Positions 5,581-11,587 of a DNA stretch of 11,587 bases are shown piece by piece (the stretch's first letter is position 1; each line of letters starts with the position of its first letter). Source of the DNA: Nitratifractor sp. (GTDB taxonomy: Bacteria > Campylobacterota > Campylobacteria > Campylobacterales > Sulfurovaceae); the NCBI GenBank assembly GCA_015485845.1, contig WFSU01000136.1:1-11587 (forward strand), given 5' to 3'. The notes beneath the pieces were generated by a model. It did not search any database and had not been told where the DNA came from. It saw nothing but the letters and a program-made list of their open reading frames with translations. The translations under genes and the position numbers were made by a program.

Positions 5581-5613
5581 GGAGGCAGGCCCCTTTCAGG
5601 GGTTGAGTGCTCC
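5581..5613. repeat. Third REP-like palindromic unit
   Basis: GGAGGCAGG (5581-5589) repeats the first nine bases of the unit at 5027. It is followed by the stem CCCCT (5590-5594), TTC, AGGGG (5598-5602). CTCC (5610-5613), the complement of GGAG, closes the element. The head is shared but the stem has diverged, so membership in the same family is likely but not certain. Confidence 0.45.
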
Positions 5614-5674
5614 TTTGTCGCCATCGAATGAAACCTCTGTTTGTAGAATAATTCAGAGAGTATCATGGGGATAA

Positions 5675-5693
5675 GCTCCCGAGGATCAGGAGC
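5675..5693 (-). terminator. Weak hairpin downstream of the psr-like operon
   Basis: On the minus strand GCTCC-T-GA, TCC, TC-G-GGAGC folds into an 8-base stem with one G-U pair and a 3-base loop, 26 bases past the stop of the membrane subunit gene. No U-tract follows, so termination by this element alone is doubtful. Confidence 0.3.
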
Positions 5694-5719
5694 AAAGCAG
5701 GCTGAGGGTCACAGGTGAT

Positions 5720-6934
5720 TCATCGTTCCGGTGCCTCCTCAGTGACGGATTCATCAAGGTCGAACAACCGTGTCCCGATGTAATACATCACAAACGCCAG
5801 CCCCAGCCCCCCGAGCGAGATGAGGATCTCCGTGGTACTGGGGACATACTCGACCCACTGCGGCGGGAGCTGGTAGCGGGTGGTTTTCATCATCTGCAGG
5901 GGCTTGAGCTGGGTGTCGTGCACGAGGTTGTAGCGCATGAAGAACACACCGACCATCCCGATGAGGGAGGCGTAAAACATCAGGACGTGGCTTTTGGCCT
6001 GTCCGAGGAGGATCACCAGCCCGGGGATGAGGATCGCCAGAACGATCTCCGCCCAGAAGGTCCAGGAATGGAAGATGTGCACCGCCACGTCGGCACGACC
6101 AGGCATACCGCCGTAGACATCGGTGAGCATTTTCCACCCGGCGAAGAAGAGGAAGGCACCGAGGAGAAAGCCCTGGATCTTAGCCAGGCCGGTGAGCATC
6201 TTTTTGATCTCGGGGGGAAAATCGAGCTTGTAACGGAATCCCATCATGATGAACGCGATGAAAATCCCCGTGATGAACGCTGTGAGGATGAAGTAGGTGG
6301 GGTAGTAGACCCCGTTGGAGATCGGTCGGGCGTTGAGGAAGCCGAAGACCGAGCCGAGATTGGAGTGGGCGGCGAGCCCGACGGCCAGTCCGATGAAGCC
6401 GAAGACTTGTGCCCGGCGCATTTCGTGGCGGAGCAGAAAGATGAATTCGATGATCATGAACGTCAGGTAGAGCCCGTAGAGGGTGCCCATCCACCAGATG
6501 GCGGAGGTGAGGCCGGGGCTGACGACGTTGTAGATCATCATCCGTACCGGGTGGCCAATTTCGAAGGCGATCACGGCAAATCCGGCGAGGATCGTCACGA
6601 TCGATCCGAAGATCGCCCGCTTGGAGAAGAGCTGGTAGTTGAGCGCTTCAAATTTGAACACATCGCCGAGCGAACCAACGATGCACAGTCCGGTGGAGCT
6701 GACGACGAAAAAGACATACGTGGCGATCAGCAATCCCCAGGGGTGCTCACGGGTGACGTTGAAGACGTGGTGTCCGTGGAGGAGGTAGTTGCCCACCCCA
6801 ACCACAAACATCACGAGAAACACAACGGTCACGGCGATGGCGAGAAGGTTGACAAACGATTTTTCAAACGCGAACAGATCTTTGATGCTGATCGCGTTGA
6901 CGGGGAGAAATCCCATAAATTTTTTTGTTTCCAT
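5720..6934 (-). CDS. psrC: NrfD/PsrC-type quinone-interacting membrane subunit
   Basis: 404-residue membrane anchor that exchanges electrons between the quinone pool and the ferredoxin subunit of a periplasmic molybdoenzyme. Nine to ten helices are visible at about 27-49, 67-89, 107-127, 147-168, 176-196, 212-234, 250-270, 290-311, 318-336 and 368-388. The NrfD-family FEIGHPVRM is at 124-132. There is no haem-binding CxxCH, as expected for NrfD proteins and unlike cytochrome b type PhsC. The ATG at 6934 is chosen because AAAGGG lies 6 bases upstream. A GTG at 6949 would overlap the ferredoxin stop as GTGA but has no such site. It is the last gene of the three-gene operon and is followed by a repeat-rich gap. 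Confidence 0.88.
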   Translation of the reverse strand: METKKFMGFLPVNAISIKDLFAFEKSFVNLLAIAVTVVFLVMFVVGVGNYLLHGHHVFNVTREHPWGLLIATYVFFVVSSTGLCIVGSLGDVFKFEALNYQLFSKRAIFGSIVTILAGFAVIAFEIGHPVRMMIYNVVSPGLTSAIWWMGTLYGLYLTFMIIEFIFLLRHEMRRAQVFGFIGLAVGLAAHSNLGSVFGFLNARPISNGVYYPTYFILTAFITGIFIAFIMMGFRYKLDFPPEIKKMLTGLAKIQGFLLGAFLFFAGWKMLTDVYGGMPGRADVAVHIFHSWTFWAEIVLAILIPGLVILLGQAKSHVLMFYASLIGMVGVFFMRYNLVHDTQLKPLQMMKTTRYQLPPQWVEYVPSTTEILISLGGLGLAFVMYYIGTRLFDLDESVTEEAPER

Positions 6935-6945
6935 CGGTATCCCTT

Positions 6946-7509
6946 TCACGTGAGGTAGTACAGTTTGGGATGGGTACCCAGATGCGATTTGAGACTGAAG
7001 TGATCCCGGGTCTTGAGAAGGATACTGATCTCACTCTCCGGATCGTCCAGATCACCAAACGTCCGTACTTTGGTCGGACACGTATTCTGGCAGGCGGTGG
7101 TGGTCTCACCCCGTGCCAGACGGGTGTCGGAGCAGAACGTACACTTATCTACCGTCACCGTACGATCGTCCACGTAACGGGCATCGTAAGGACAGGCGTT
7201 CATGCAGTAGCTGCAGAGGATACACTTGTCGCTGTTGACCCGAACGACGTGATTCTCGTCGTAATAGGTAGCATGCGTCGGGCACACTTCCTCACAGGGA
7301 GCGTCCTCACAGTGCTGACACTGGCTGGGCATGAAGGTGCTCGAGACGATGTCCAGATGCGGCCATTCTCCGGAGGGGGCGTTGGCTCCCACCCAGATGC
7401 GGTGTTTGTCGGCACCGAGCAGGACACCGTTCTCCTCTTTACAGGCGACTTCACACGCCTTGCAGTTGATACAATTTTTGTAGTCTAATGCCATTCCATA
7501 TCGTGCCAT
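6946..7509 (-). CDS. psrB: Four-cluster ferredoxin subunit (PsrB-like)
   Basis: 187-residue electron-transfer subunit carrying electrons between the molybdopterin subunit and the NrfD anchor on the periplasmic side. All 16 cysteines for four [4Fe-4S] clusters are present: C13/C16/C19/C23, C64/C67/C72/C76, C96/C99/C102/C106 and C123/C126/C140/C144. Their arrangement is that of the DmsB/PsrB/NrfC family. There is no signal peptide, so it is expected to be exported with the Tat-dependent partner (known behaviour for the family). AAGGAG lies 7 bases before the ATG. The start shares one base with the stop of the catalytic gene (TAATG), and the stop abuts the NrfD gene, which indicates tight translational coupling. 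Confidence 0.93.
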   Translation of the reverse strand: MARYGMALDYKNCINCKACEVACKEENGVLLGADKHRIWVGANAPSGEWPHLDIVSSTFMPSQCQHCEDAPCEEVCPTHATYYDENHVVRVNSDKCILCSYCMNACPYDARYVDDRTVTVDKCTFCSDTRLARGETTTACQNTCPTKVRTFGDLDDPESEISILLKTRDHFSLKSHLGTHPKLYYLT

Positions 7510-9899
7510 TACACTCTCCTTATCTCGACGTCGGTCAGGTGCATGGCTGCGGCACCGTAAACCGGCTCGATGTGATCTTCGATGATGCGGGCGTCGTTGC
7601 CGCCGTTGCCGTAGGCCATCTCCATCCCCCGACTGTTACCGCCGAATCCGTGGAGCAGAAAGGTCTGGTTCGGAGCGATGCTTTCGGTCGGGTACGCCTG
7701 CAGTCGGATGGCACCGATCCTGGAGCGTACCTCGACGAGGTCGCCAAACTTGATCCCCCGCTCTGCTGCGACCCGGCTGTTGATCCAGACGTAGTTGGTG
7801 GGGGTCAAGTCACGCAGCATGGCGTTGTTGGTCGTGCCGCTCTGGGTGAACTGGGCGTGCCGTCCGGTGATGAGGCGGAACTTCCCTTTCGGGACATGGA
7901 ACGCCATGTCGTCGTGCCAGGTGGGCATGGCATCCACCCCTTTTTTGGTCAGGTTCGTGAAATTGGCGACCACTTTGATCTTGTCCCCTTTGACGTGGTA
8001 GTTTTTTTTGTCTTCGGGGTAGTATTCGTACGTGTTGGGGTCGAGCTGTTTGTGGTACGCCTCCATGTGGGGGTAGTAGACCCCTTTTTCCTCGAGGATT
8101 TTCCACGCCTCTTCCCCGAAGGCTTTGACGACACGCTCTTTGTTGGACTCTTCGACGGTTTTTTCCCAGGCATCGGCGAGGTCAAATCCATTCTCTTTGT
8201 AGTACTTTTTCAGCGCATCGGGTTTCATCCCTTTGGTATCGTCCTGGACATCTTCGTCGTATTTCAGCGTATTTTTCCAGAGCGGTTCGGAGAGTTTTTC
8301 GGCCAGTTCTTTGTAGATGACCTCGGGTGTTTTGCACTCGTAGAGGGGTTTGACGGCCGCTTTTCGCTGGACGATGGCCGGCTCCAGCCCCCCGAAGCTG
8401 GCCACCGGAGATGTCCGCTCGAGGTACGAAGCTTCCGGCAGGATCACGTCGCAGAACATGGCAGTATCGCTCGGGAGAATGTCGATCATGACGTTCAGAT
8501 CCATTTTGCGGAGGAGTTGTTCTGTTTTGGTGGTGTCGGGGACACCGCTCATGGGGTTGTGTTTGCGCATGAGCATGACCCGTACCGGATAGGGGGCTGT
8601 CCCCTCGAGGATCATGTTGCGAAACAAAATCCATGAGCCGGTTTTGTCGGCCGGGATCGCGATCCCTTTTCGGTCAAACCGTGTCTGAGCCTGAGCATAC
8701 ATGGGAGCGTTAACCTCTTCGGGGGGAAGTTTGATCTTTTTACCGTAAATGATGCCGCCCTTTTTGTCGAGGTTTCCGCTGAGTCCCTGATAGATTGCCA
8801 TGGCACGGCGCAGTTGGAAGTCGTTGGGGCTGAAGGCACTCCGTCGTCCCTGATAGTAGATGGGGCTGCGGGCTTTCATGAATTCTCTCGCGGTTCTGTA
8901 AATCTCTTTGGCGGAGATGCCGGTGAGTTTGGCAGCCCATTCCGGGGTGTATTTTTTGGAGAGGATGTGGGCTTTGTACTCGGCGTATCCCACCATGTAC
9001 TTCTGACAAAATTCCTTGTCGTACAACCCTTCGTCGAAGGCGACGTAGGTCAAGGCAAGGACAAACGCAAGATCGGTTCCGGGGTTGACGGCGTACCAGC
9101 GGTCGGCTTTGGCTGCGGTGTTGGTAAACCGGGGATCGAGGACGATCATCGTGAGTCCACGCTTTTTGGTCCGTTTGAACATATCCATGGTGTCCGGGGT
9201 GATGATCGCCTCGGCCCGGTTGGCACCGGCGACGATGATGTAGTCGGCATTGTTCATGTCGGCTTCCCCGTAGGTGCCGATGGTATTGACGTAGCCGCCG
9301 AGGGTCGTTTCGAGACAGATGCTGATCTCATCGACGTAGTTCGGAGTGCCGATTTTCTGTCCCACCAGCACTTCAAACCCCTCTTTGGAGAGCCCCTCGC
9401 CGTTGCTGTAGCCGATGGTGGCACGGTTGTCTTTCTCTTCATCGAGGATCTGTGCAAGGCCTTTGAACTTGTCGGTGCCGTTGAGAATGGCGTCGTAAGC
9501 CTCTTCCCAGGTGACACGTTTGTATCGCCCGTCGCCCCGCTCTCCGATCCGGATCAGGGGATACTTCAGCCGGTCGGGATCGTAGAGTGTCTGGATCCCT
9601 GAGTTGCCCCGGGGGCAGAGCATGTTGCGGCTTTTGGGAAAATAAGGATTGGGGTCGAGTTTGGTGAGTACCCCCTCCTCGACACGGGCGAATGCCGCGC
9701 ATTTGTTGACACACATGCCACACAGCGTGGGGATGATTTCGGCGCTGCCGGTGCCGGTTTTGGTCGTGGTGGTCTCGGGCAGTGAACCGGCATGAGCCGA
9801 TTCGGCAGCCAGGGCTCCGAGGCTCAGTGCCGATCCACCGACGACGCTCAAGGCAACGGTGTTCTGAAGGAACCGCCGCCTGGAAACTTCTACTCTCAT
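7509..9899 (-). CDS. psrA: Molybdopterin oxidoreductase catalytic subunit (PsrA/PhsA-like)
   Basis: 796-residue Mo-bis-MGD catalytic subunit. The Tat signal is SRRRFLQN (6-13) plus a hydrophobic stretch, with cleavage probably after AHA at 37, placing it in the periplasm. An N-terminal [4Fe-4S] site is formed by C60, C63, C67 and C95. C195 in ISICLETT is the expected cysteine ligand of molybdenum, as in PsrA/PhsA and periplasmic nitrate reductases. The sequence NNADYIIVAGANRAEAI is the usual cofactor-binding strand, and the C-terminal domain (about 670-796) is the MGD-binding cap. Length and the A-B-C gene order fit polysulfide or thiosulfate reductases. The substrate could instead be another sulfur oxyanion or an arsenic species, and the enzyme could run oxidatively. 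AAAGGAG and an extended -10 promoter precede the gene. Confidence 0.88.
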   Translation of the reverse strand: MRVEVSRRRFLQNTVALSVVGGSALSLGALAAESAHAGSLPETTTTKTGTGSAEIIPTLCGMCVNKCAAFARVEEGVLTKLDPNPYFPKSRNMLCPRGNSGIQTLYDPDRLKYPLIRIGERGDGRYKRVTWEEAYDAILNGTDKFKGLAQILDEEKDNRATIGYSNGEGLSKEGFEVLVGQKIGTPNYVDEISICLETTLGGYVNTIGTYGEADMNNADYIIVAGANRAEAIITPDTMDMFKRTKKRGLTMIVLDPRFTNTAAKADRWYAVNPGTDLAFVLALTYVAFDEGLYDKEFCQKYMVGYAEYKAHILSKKYTPEWAAKLTGISAKEIYRTAREFMKARSPIYYQGRRSAFSPNDFQLRRAMAIYQGLSGNLDKKGGIIYGKKIKLPPEEVNAPMYAQAQTRFDRKGIAIPADKTGSWILFRNMILEGTAPYPVRVMLMRKHNPMSGVPDTTKTEQLLRKMDLNVMIDILPSDTAMFCDVILPEASYLERTSPVASFGGLEPAIVQRKAAVKPLYECKTPEVIYKELAEKLSEPLWKNTLKYDEDVQDDTKGMKPDALKKYYKENGFDLADAWEKTVEESNKERVVKAFGEEAWKILEEKGVYYPHMEAYHKQLDPNTYEYYPEDKKNYHVKGDKIKVVANFTNLTKKGVDAMPTWHDDMAFHVPKGKFRLITGRHAQFTQSGTTNNAMLRDLTPTNYVWINSRVAAERGIKFGDLVEVRSRIGAIRLQAYPTESIAPNQTFLLHGFGGNSRGMEMAYGNGGNDARIIEDHIEPVYGAAAMHLTDVEIRRV

Positions 9900-9933
9900 G
9901 TAGAACTCCTTTCGTGATGACTTGAACGCAAAA

Positions 9934-9942
9934 AGTATAACA
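9934..9942 (-). promoter_or_regulatory. Extended -10 promoter of the psr-like operon
   Basis: On the minus strand TGT directly precedes TATACT (TATACT is the complement of 9934-9939), giving an extended -10 element. Transcription would start near 9927, with a leader of about 28 bases containing AAAGGAG. The hexamer 17 bases further upstream (CTACTT) is a poor -35, so an activator may be needed. Confidence 0.6.
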
Positions 9943-9952
9943 CTATCAAAGA

Positions 9953-9990
9953 GGGAAAGTAGGGAGCAAAAAGGGGGGAGAAAGGGGGGG
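9953..9990 (+). other. Cluster of G-tracts upstream of the psr-like promoter
   Basis: On the + strand four G-runs lie close together: GGG (9953-9955), GGG (9962-9964), GGGGGG (9973-9978) and GGGGGGG (9984-9990), with loops of 5-8 bases. They fall about 25-65 bases upstream of the predicted psr start. The arrangement fits a loose G-quadruplex motif or a slippage-prone homopolymer. Confidence 0.5.
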
Positions 9991-9996
9991 TGTAAA

Positions 9997-10026
9997 TTAG
10001 AAATTAGAAATTAGGAAGTAGAAATT
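9997..10026. repeat. Short tandem direct repeats (TTAGAAA)
   Basis: TTAGAAA occurs at 9997-10003 and 10004-10010, followed by the variants TTAGGAAG (10011-10018) and TAGAAATT (10019-10026). The period is 7-8 bases. The array lies between the response regulator stop and the psr promoter, about 70-100 bases upstream of the predicted psr transcription start. OmpR-class regulators bind direct repeats, so it is a candidate site, though the array may be simple-sequence noise. Confidence 0.5.
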
Positions 10027-10032
10027 TTGGGT

Positions 10033-10734
10033 TTACGGCATCTCGAGGGCGAAGAGGTAGCCGATCCCGTAAACGTTCTGGATCAGTTCTTTGCCGACTT
10101 TTTTGCGCAAGTCCTTGATCAGCGATTTGATCGCTTCTTTGGAGGGGGGCTCATATCCCCAGAGATAGTCGGAGATGTCTTCGAAGCTTACCGTGCAGTT
10201 GCGGTGCCGGATGAAATACTCGAGCAGGCGGCTTTCGGTCAGGGAGAGGGAGGTTTCTTTCTCGAGGTGTGAGACACTTTTACGGCAGGGGCGGTAGAGG
10301 TATTCTTCGTTGAGGACGATGGGCTGGCGGTTGTGCTGGAGCAGTTCGAGTGCCGCCTGCTCGAGGGCGTCCATCAGCATCTCCCGGGTATGGGGCTTGG
10401 CGAGGTAGCGGGTGATCTTGAGCTCCACCGCCCTCCAGAGGTACGCCTGATCGGTGTGGGCGGAGAGGATGATGATCGGGATGGTTGTGTTGGTTTCCCG
10501 GATCGCTTTGACCGCTTCGAGTCCGTCGAGCCCGGGCATGGAAATATCGAGGATCAGTACATCATAATGGTTGATCTGCATTTCATCGAGGACGGCTTGT
10601 CCATTGTCCACCGCCATCACCTCCATGAAAAACAGTTCGAGTGTCTCGGTGATATTCTGGCGGATCCCGGCTTCATCCTCGGCATAGAGCGCTTTTTTGT
10701 CCGAGAGGATGCTGACGATTTTTTTCTCTTCCAT
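10033..10734 (-). CDS. OmpR/PhoB-family two-component response regulator
   Basis: 233-residue DNA-binding response regulator. The receiver domain (about 12-130) has the acidic pocket E19/D20, phospho-acceptor D63 in LILDISMPGLDG, S91 and K113 with P114. These are all the residues needed for phosphorylation. The C-terminal winged helix (about 139-233) has the OmpR-type SLTESRLLEYF turn, the recognition-helix region KEAIKSLIKDLRKKVG and the final NVYGIGYLF hairpin. The open frame extends back to 10896, but the ATG at 10734 is preferred because AAGG lies 6 bases upstream and the receiver begins there. No histidine kinase gene is in the window. It lies upstream of the psr-like operon on the same strand, which has its own promoter, so it may regulate that operon. 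Confidence 0.9.
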   Translation of the reverse strand: MEEKKIVSILSDKKALYAEDEAGIRQNITETLELFFMEVMAVDNGQAVLDEMQINHYDVLILDISMPGLDGLEAVKAIRETNTTIPIIILSAHTDQAYLWRAVELKITRYLAKPHTREMLMDALEQAALELLQHNRQPIVLNEEYLYRPCRKSVSHLEKETSLSLTESRLLEYFIRHRNCTVSFEDISDYLWGYEPPSKEAIKSLIKDLRKKVGKELIQNVYGIGYLFALEMP

Positions 10735-10750
10735 GGCAAACCTTTTTGGG

Positions 10751-10768
10751 ATTATACCTGAAATTTCA
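10751..10768 (-). promoter_or_regulatory. Candidate promoter and palindrome upstream of the response regulator
   Basis: TATAAT on the minus strand (complement of 10751-10756) lies 16 bases before the ATG. That implies a very short leader of about 9 bases. No good -35 is present. A perfect 10-base palindrome TGAAATTTCA (10759-10768) abuts the hexamer and could be an autoregulatory site. Confidence 0.4.
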
Positions 10769-10879
10769 AAAAAGAGATTCAAAAAACTTATTTTCATATA
10801 TGATGAACATGGCAACGCTTCACGGGATCTGAGCCGATAGAGGGGTGATTTGTCCTTGGGTGAGGGGAGGGATTTGTGT

Positions 10880-10908
10880 TTGGCGTACCCGAGCAATCTT
10901 GGTATAAT
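10880..10908 (+). promoter_or_regulatory. Sigma-70 promoter for the exported protein gene
   Basis: TTGGCG (10880-10885) is followed by a 17-base spacer and a perfect TATAAT (10903-10908). This is the best two-box promoter in the window. Transcription near 10915 gives a leader of about 24 bases with AAAAGG before the ATG at 10939. It excludes the longer in-frame start at 10876. Confidence 0.7.
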
Positions 10909-10938
10909 CAGTATCCAAACCTCTCAAAAGGCAAAACG

Positions 10939-11529
10939 ATGATAAAATACATTCTCTGGGCGTTTCTGGTGATGGTGGCTGGAAGAGTGTATGCCGGGGA
11001 TGTCTCCTCTCCCGGCATGGATGCGATGCATTCGCTCTGTAATGACCCCCAGGCGTTTCGACTGTACAATGCCCGTCACGATGCCATGCTCCTCCATGCG
11101 GGGGTGGATCATCGTGTGTATCTTCTCAAAGCGGATTGTTCGAAACTGCTCTTTGTCTACCGGGGTGATGATCCGGTATCGGATCCCTGGTACTGGAGAC
11201 GGGATGGGCAGTGGTTTTACATTTCGGCTTTCAACAGCGGGCTGTTGGAAGTCGATGTGGAACATGACCGTACCCGCCAGATCGTTACGCACGAAACGGA
11301 GGAGAATGGGGATGGGACTTACGGCATGGCCATGAGCCCCGATGAGTCGCGGGTCGTCACCTGGGGGGCAGATCGATGCATCACCCTGACCGATCTGGCC
11401 ACTTTGCGGCATCAAACGCTCATCCGCCGGGTACGGATGCCGGAGGATCTTACTGTTACATGGATTTCAAATACGGCGATACGGATCAAAGAGCGAGGAG
11501 GTCACTCACGAACCATTCAAGTGCAGTAG
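10939..11529 (+). CDS. Exported protein of unknown function with beta-propeller-like repeats
   Basis: 196-residue protein that I do not recognise. The signal peptide is MIKYILWAFLVMVAGRVYA (1-19). The mature part has no metal- or haem-binding motif; cysteines are C34, C67 and C147. Several short stretches recall WD40/YncE-type blades: DHRVYLLKADCSKLLFVY (58-75), SAFNSGLLEVDV (97-108) and the MSPDESRVVTWGADRCITL stretch (132-150), which looks like the 'SPDG..ia.g..d..i.l.d' blade motif. Only two to three blades would fit, so a full propeller is unlikely unless it oligomerises. The start at 10939 is supported by AAAAGG 8 bases upstream and the promoter. It is divergent from the response regulator gene and could be regulated with it. 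Past 11529 only 58 bases remain, with no further gene seen. Confidence 0.7.
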   Translation: MIKYILWAFLVMVAGRVYAGDVSSPGMDAMHSLCNDPQAFRLYNARHDAMLLHAGVDHRVYLLKADCSKLLFVYRGDDPVSDPWYWRRDGQWFYISAFNSGLLEVDVEHDRTRQIVTHETEENGDGTYGMAMSPDESRVVTWGADRCITLTDLATLRHQTLIRRVRMPEDLTVTWISNTAIRIKERGGHSRTIQVQ

Positions 11530-11587
11530 ACAATACTCAAAGAGATGCATTGTATCAATAAAGGGTGTAGAATCTACCACGATCCCC

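Larger units (their letters stand above)
5429..5719. other. Intergenic region, 291 bases, repeat-rich and non-coding
   Basis: This gap lies between the small exported gene and the 3' end of the psr-like operon. It holds a 9-base inverted repeat (5518-5539), TTGTAGC repeated at 5538-5544 and 5561-5567, an AACCG-TAT-CGGTT dyad (5550-5562), a REP-like unit (5581-5613) and a weak hairpin near 5675-5693. A 63-codon minus-strand frame (5475-5666) lacks a ribosome-binding site and is not called. No clear sigma-70 promoter for the 5428 gene was found. Confidence 0.5.

Noticed and set aside
5475..5666. 63-codon minus-strand frame in the repeat-rich gap
   Set aside because: No Shine-Dalgarno sequence, it spans the REP-like unit, and its composition is unlike a protein.
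5918..6958. 346-codon + strand frame antisense to the NrfD subunit gene
   Set aside because: His/Asp/Glu-rich composition is the mirror of a hydrophobic membrane protein; it is a shadow.
7488..8636. 382-codon + strand frame antisense to the catalytic subunit gene
   Set aside because: No start signals or family motifs; the opposite strand encodes an unmistakable molybdoenzyme.
588..10734. Shared 14-base string AAAGGTTTGCCATG at the starts of the permease gene (577-590) and the response regulator gene (minus strand, 10732-10745)
   Set aside because: It is most likely coincidence around a common ribosome-binding site; no other gene start in the window has it.
11530..11587. Short symmetries (ACAAT/ATTGT; GTAGA-A-TCTAC) after the last gene
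   Set aside because: Stems of 5 bases in an AT-rich stretch at the window edge are too weak to call as a terminator.

Overview
The window looks like a chromosomal segment from a sulfur- or nitrate-respiring member of the Campylobacterota (the former Epsilonproteobacteria, in the Sulfurovum/Sulfurimonas/Nitratifractor range). The basis is a psrA-psrB-psrC-type molybdoenzyme operon, small periplasmic cytochromes, an OmpR-type response regulator, and sigma-70 promoters with good -10 boxes but mostly weak -35 boxes. The base composition is GC-rich for that phylum, so a Nitratifractor-like genome is possible. The taxonomic assignment is inference; no rRNA, tRNA, insertion sequence or CRISPR array was seen.

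Layout. Positions 1-1588 (+) hold a 5'-truncated histidine-box membrane hydroxylase/desaturase and a COG0701-type permease encoded as two overlapping half-size genes. Positions 1676-2071 (+) encode a DUF3597 protein with its own extended -10 promoter. Positions 2145-2649 (-) hold an AT-rich BrnT/BrnA toxin-antitoxin pair that converges on the DUF3597 gene. Positions 2748-5428 (-) hold a periplasmic group: a small c-type cytochrome with a Fur-box-like site upstream, a 591-residue exported protein built from DUF302-like repeats, and a small exported protein that resembles a cytochrome c but has no CxxCH haem motif. Palindromic REP/BIME-like elements lie on both sides of that last gene.

Positions 5720-9899 (-) are a tightly packed three-gene operon with junctions of one base (psrA/psrB) and 4 or fewer bases apart or overlapping (psrB/psrC). 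It encodes a Tat-exported molybdopterin catalytic subunit, a 16-cysteine four-cluster ferredoxin and a NrfD-type membrane anchor. Together they should form a periplasm-facing, quinone-linked polysulfide/thiosulfate/sulfur reductase-like complex, or the same machine run in the oxidative direction. An extended -10 promoter precedes it, and upstream of that lie G-tracts and 7-bp direct repeats. Next is an OmpR/PhoB-type response regulator gene (10033-10734, -) that reads toward the operon. It is divergent from an exported protein of unknown function (10939-11529, +) that has the best promoter in the window.

Functional reading: the regulator, molybdoenzyme, cytochromes and DUF302-repeat protein suggest a periplasmic respiratory or sulfur-redox neighbourhood. 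Most of the novelty lies in the unassigned periplasmic proteins and the non-coding repeats, not in the conserved psr-like core.
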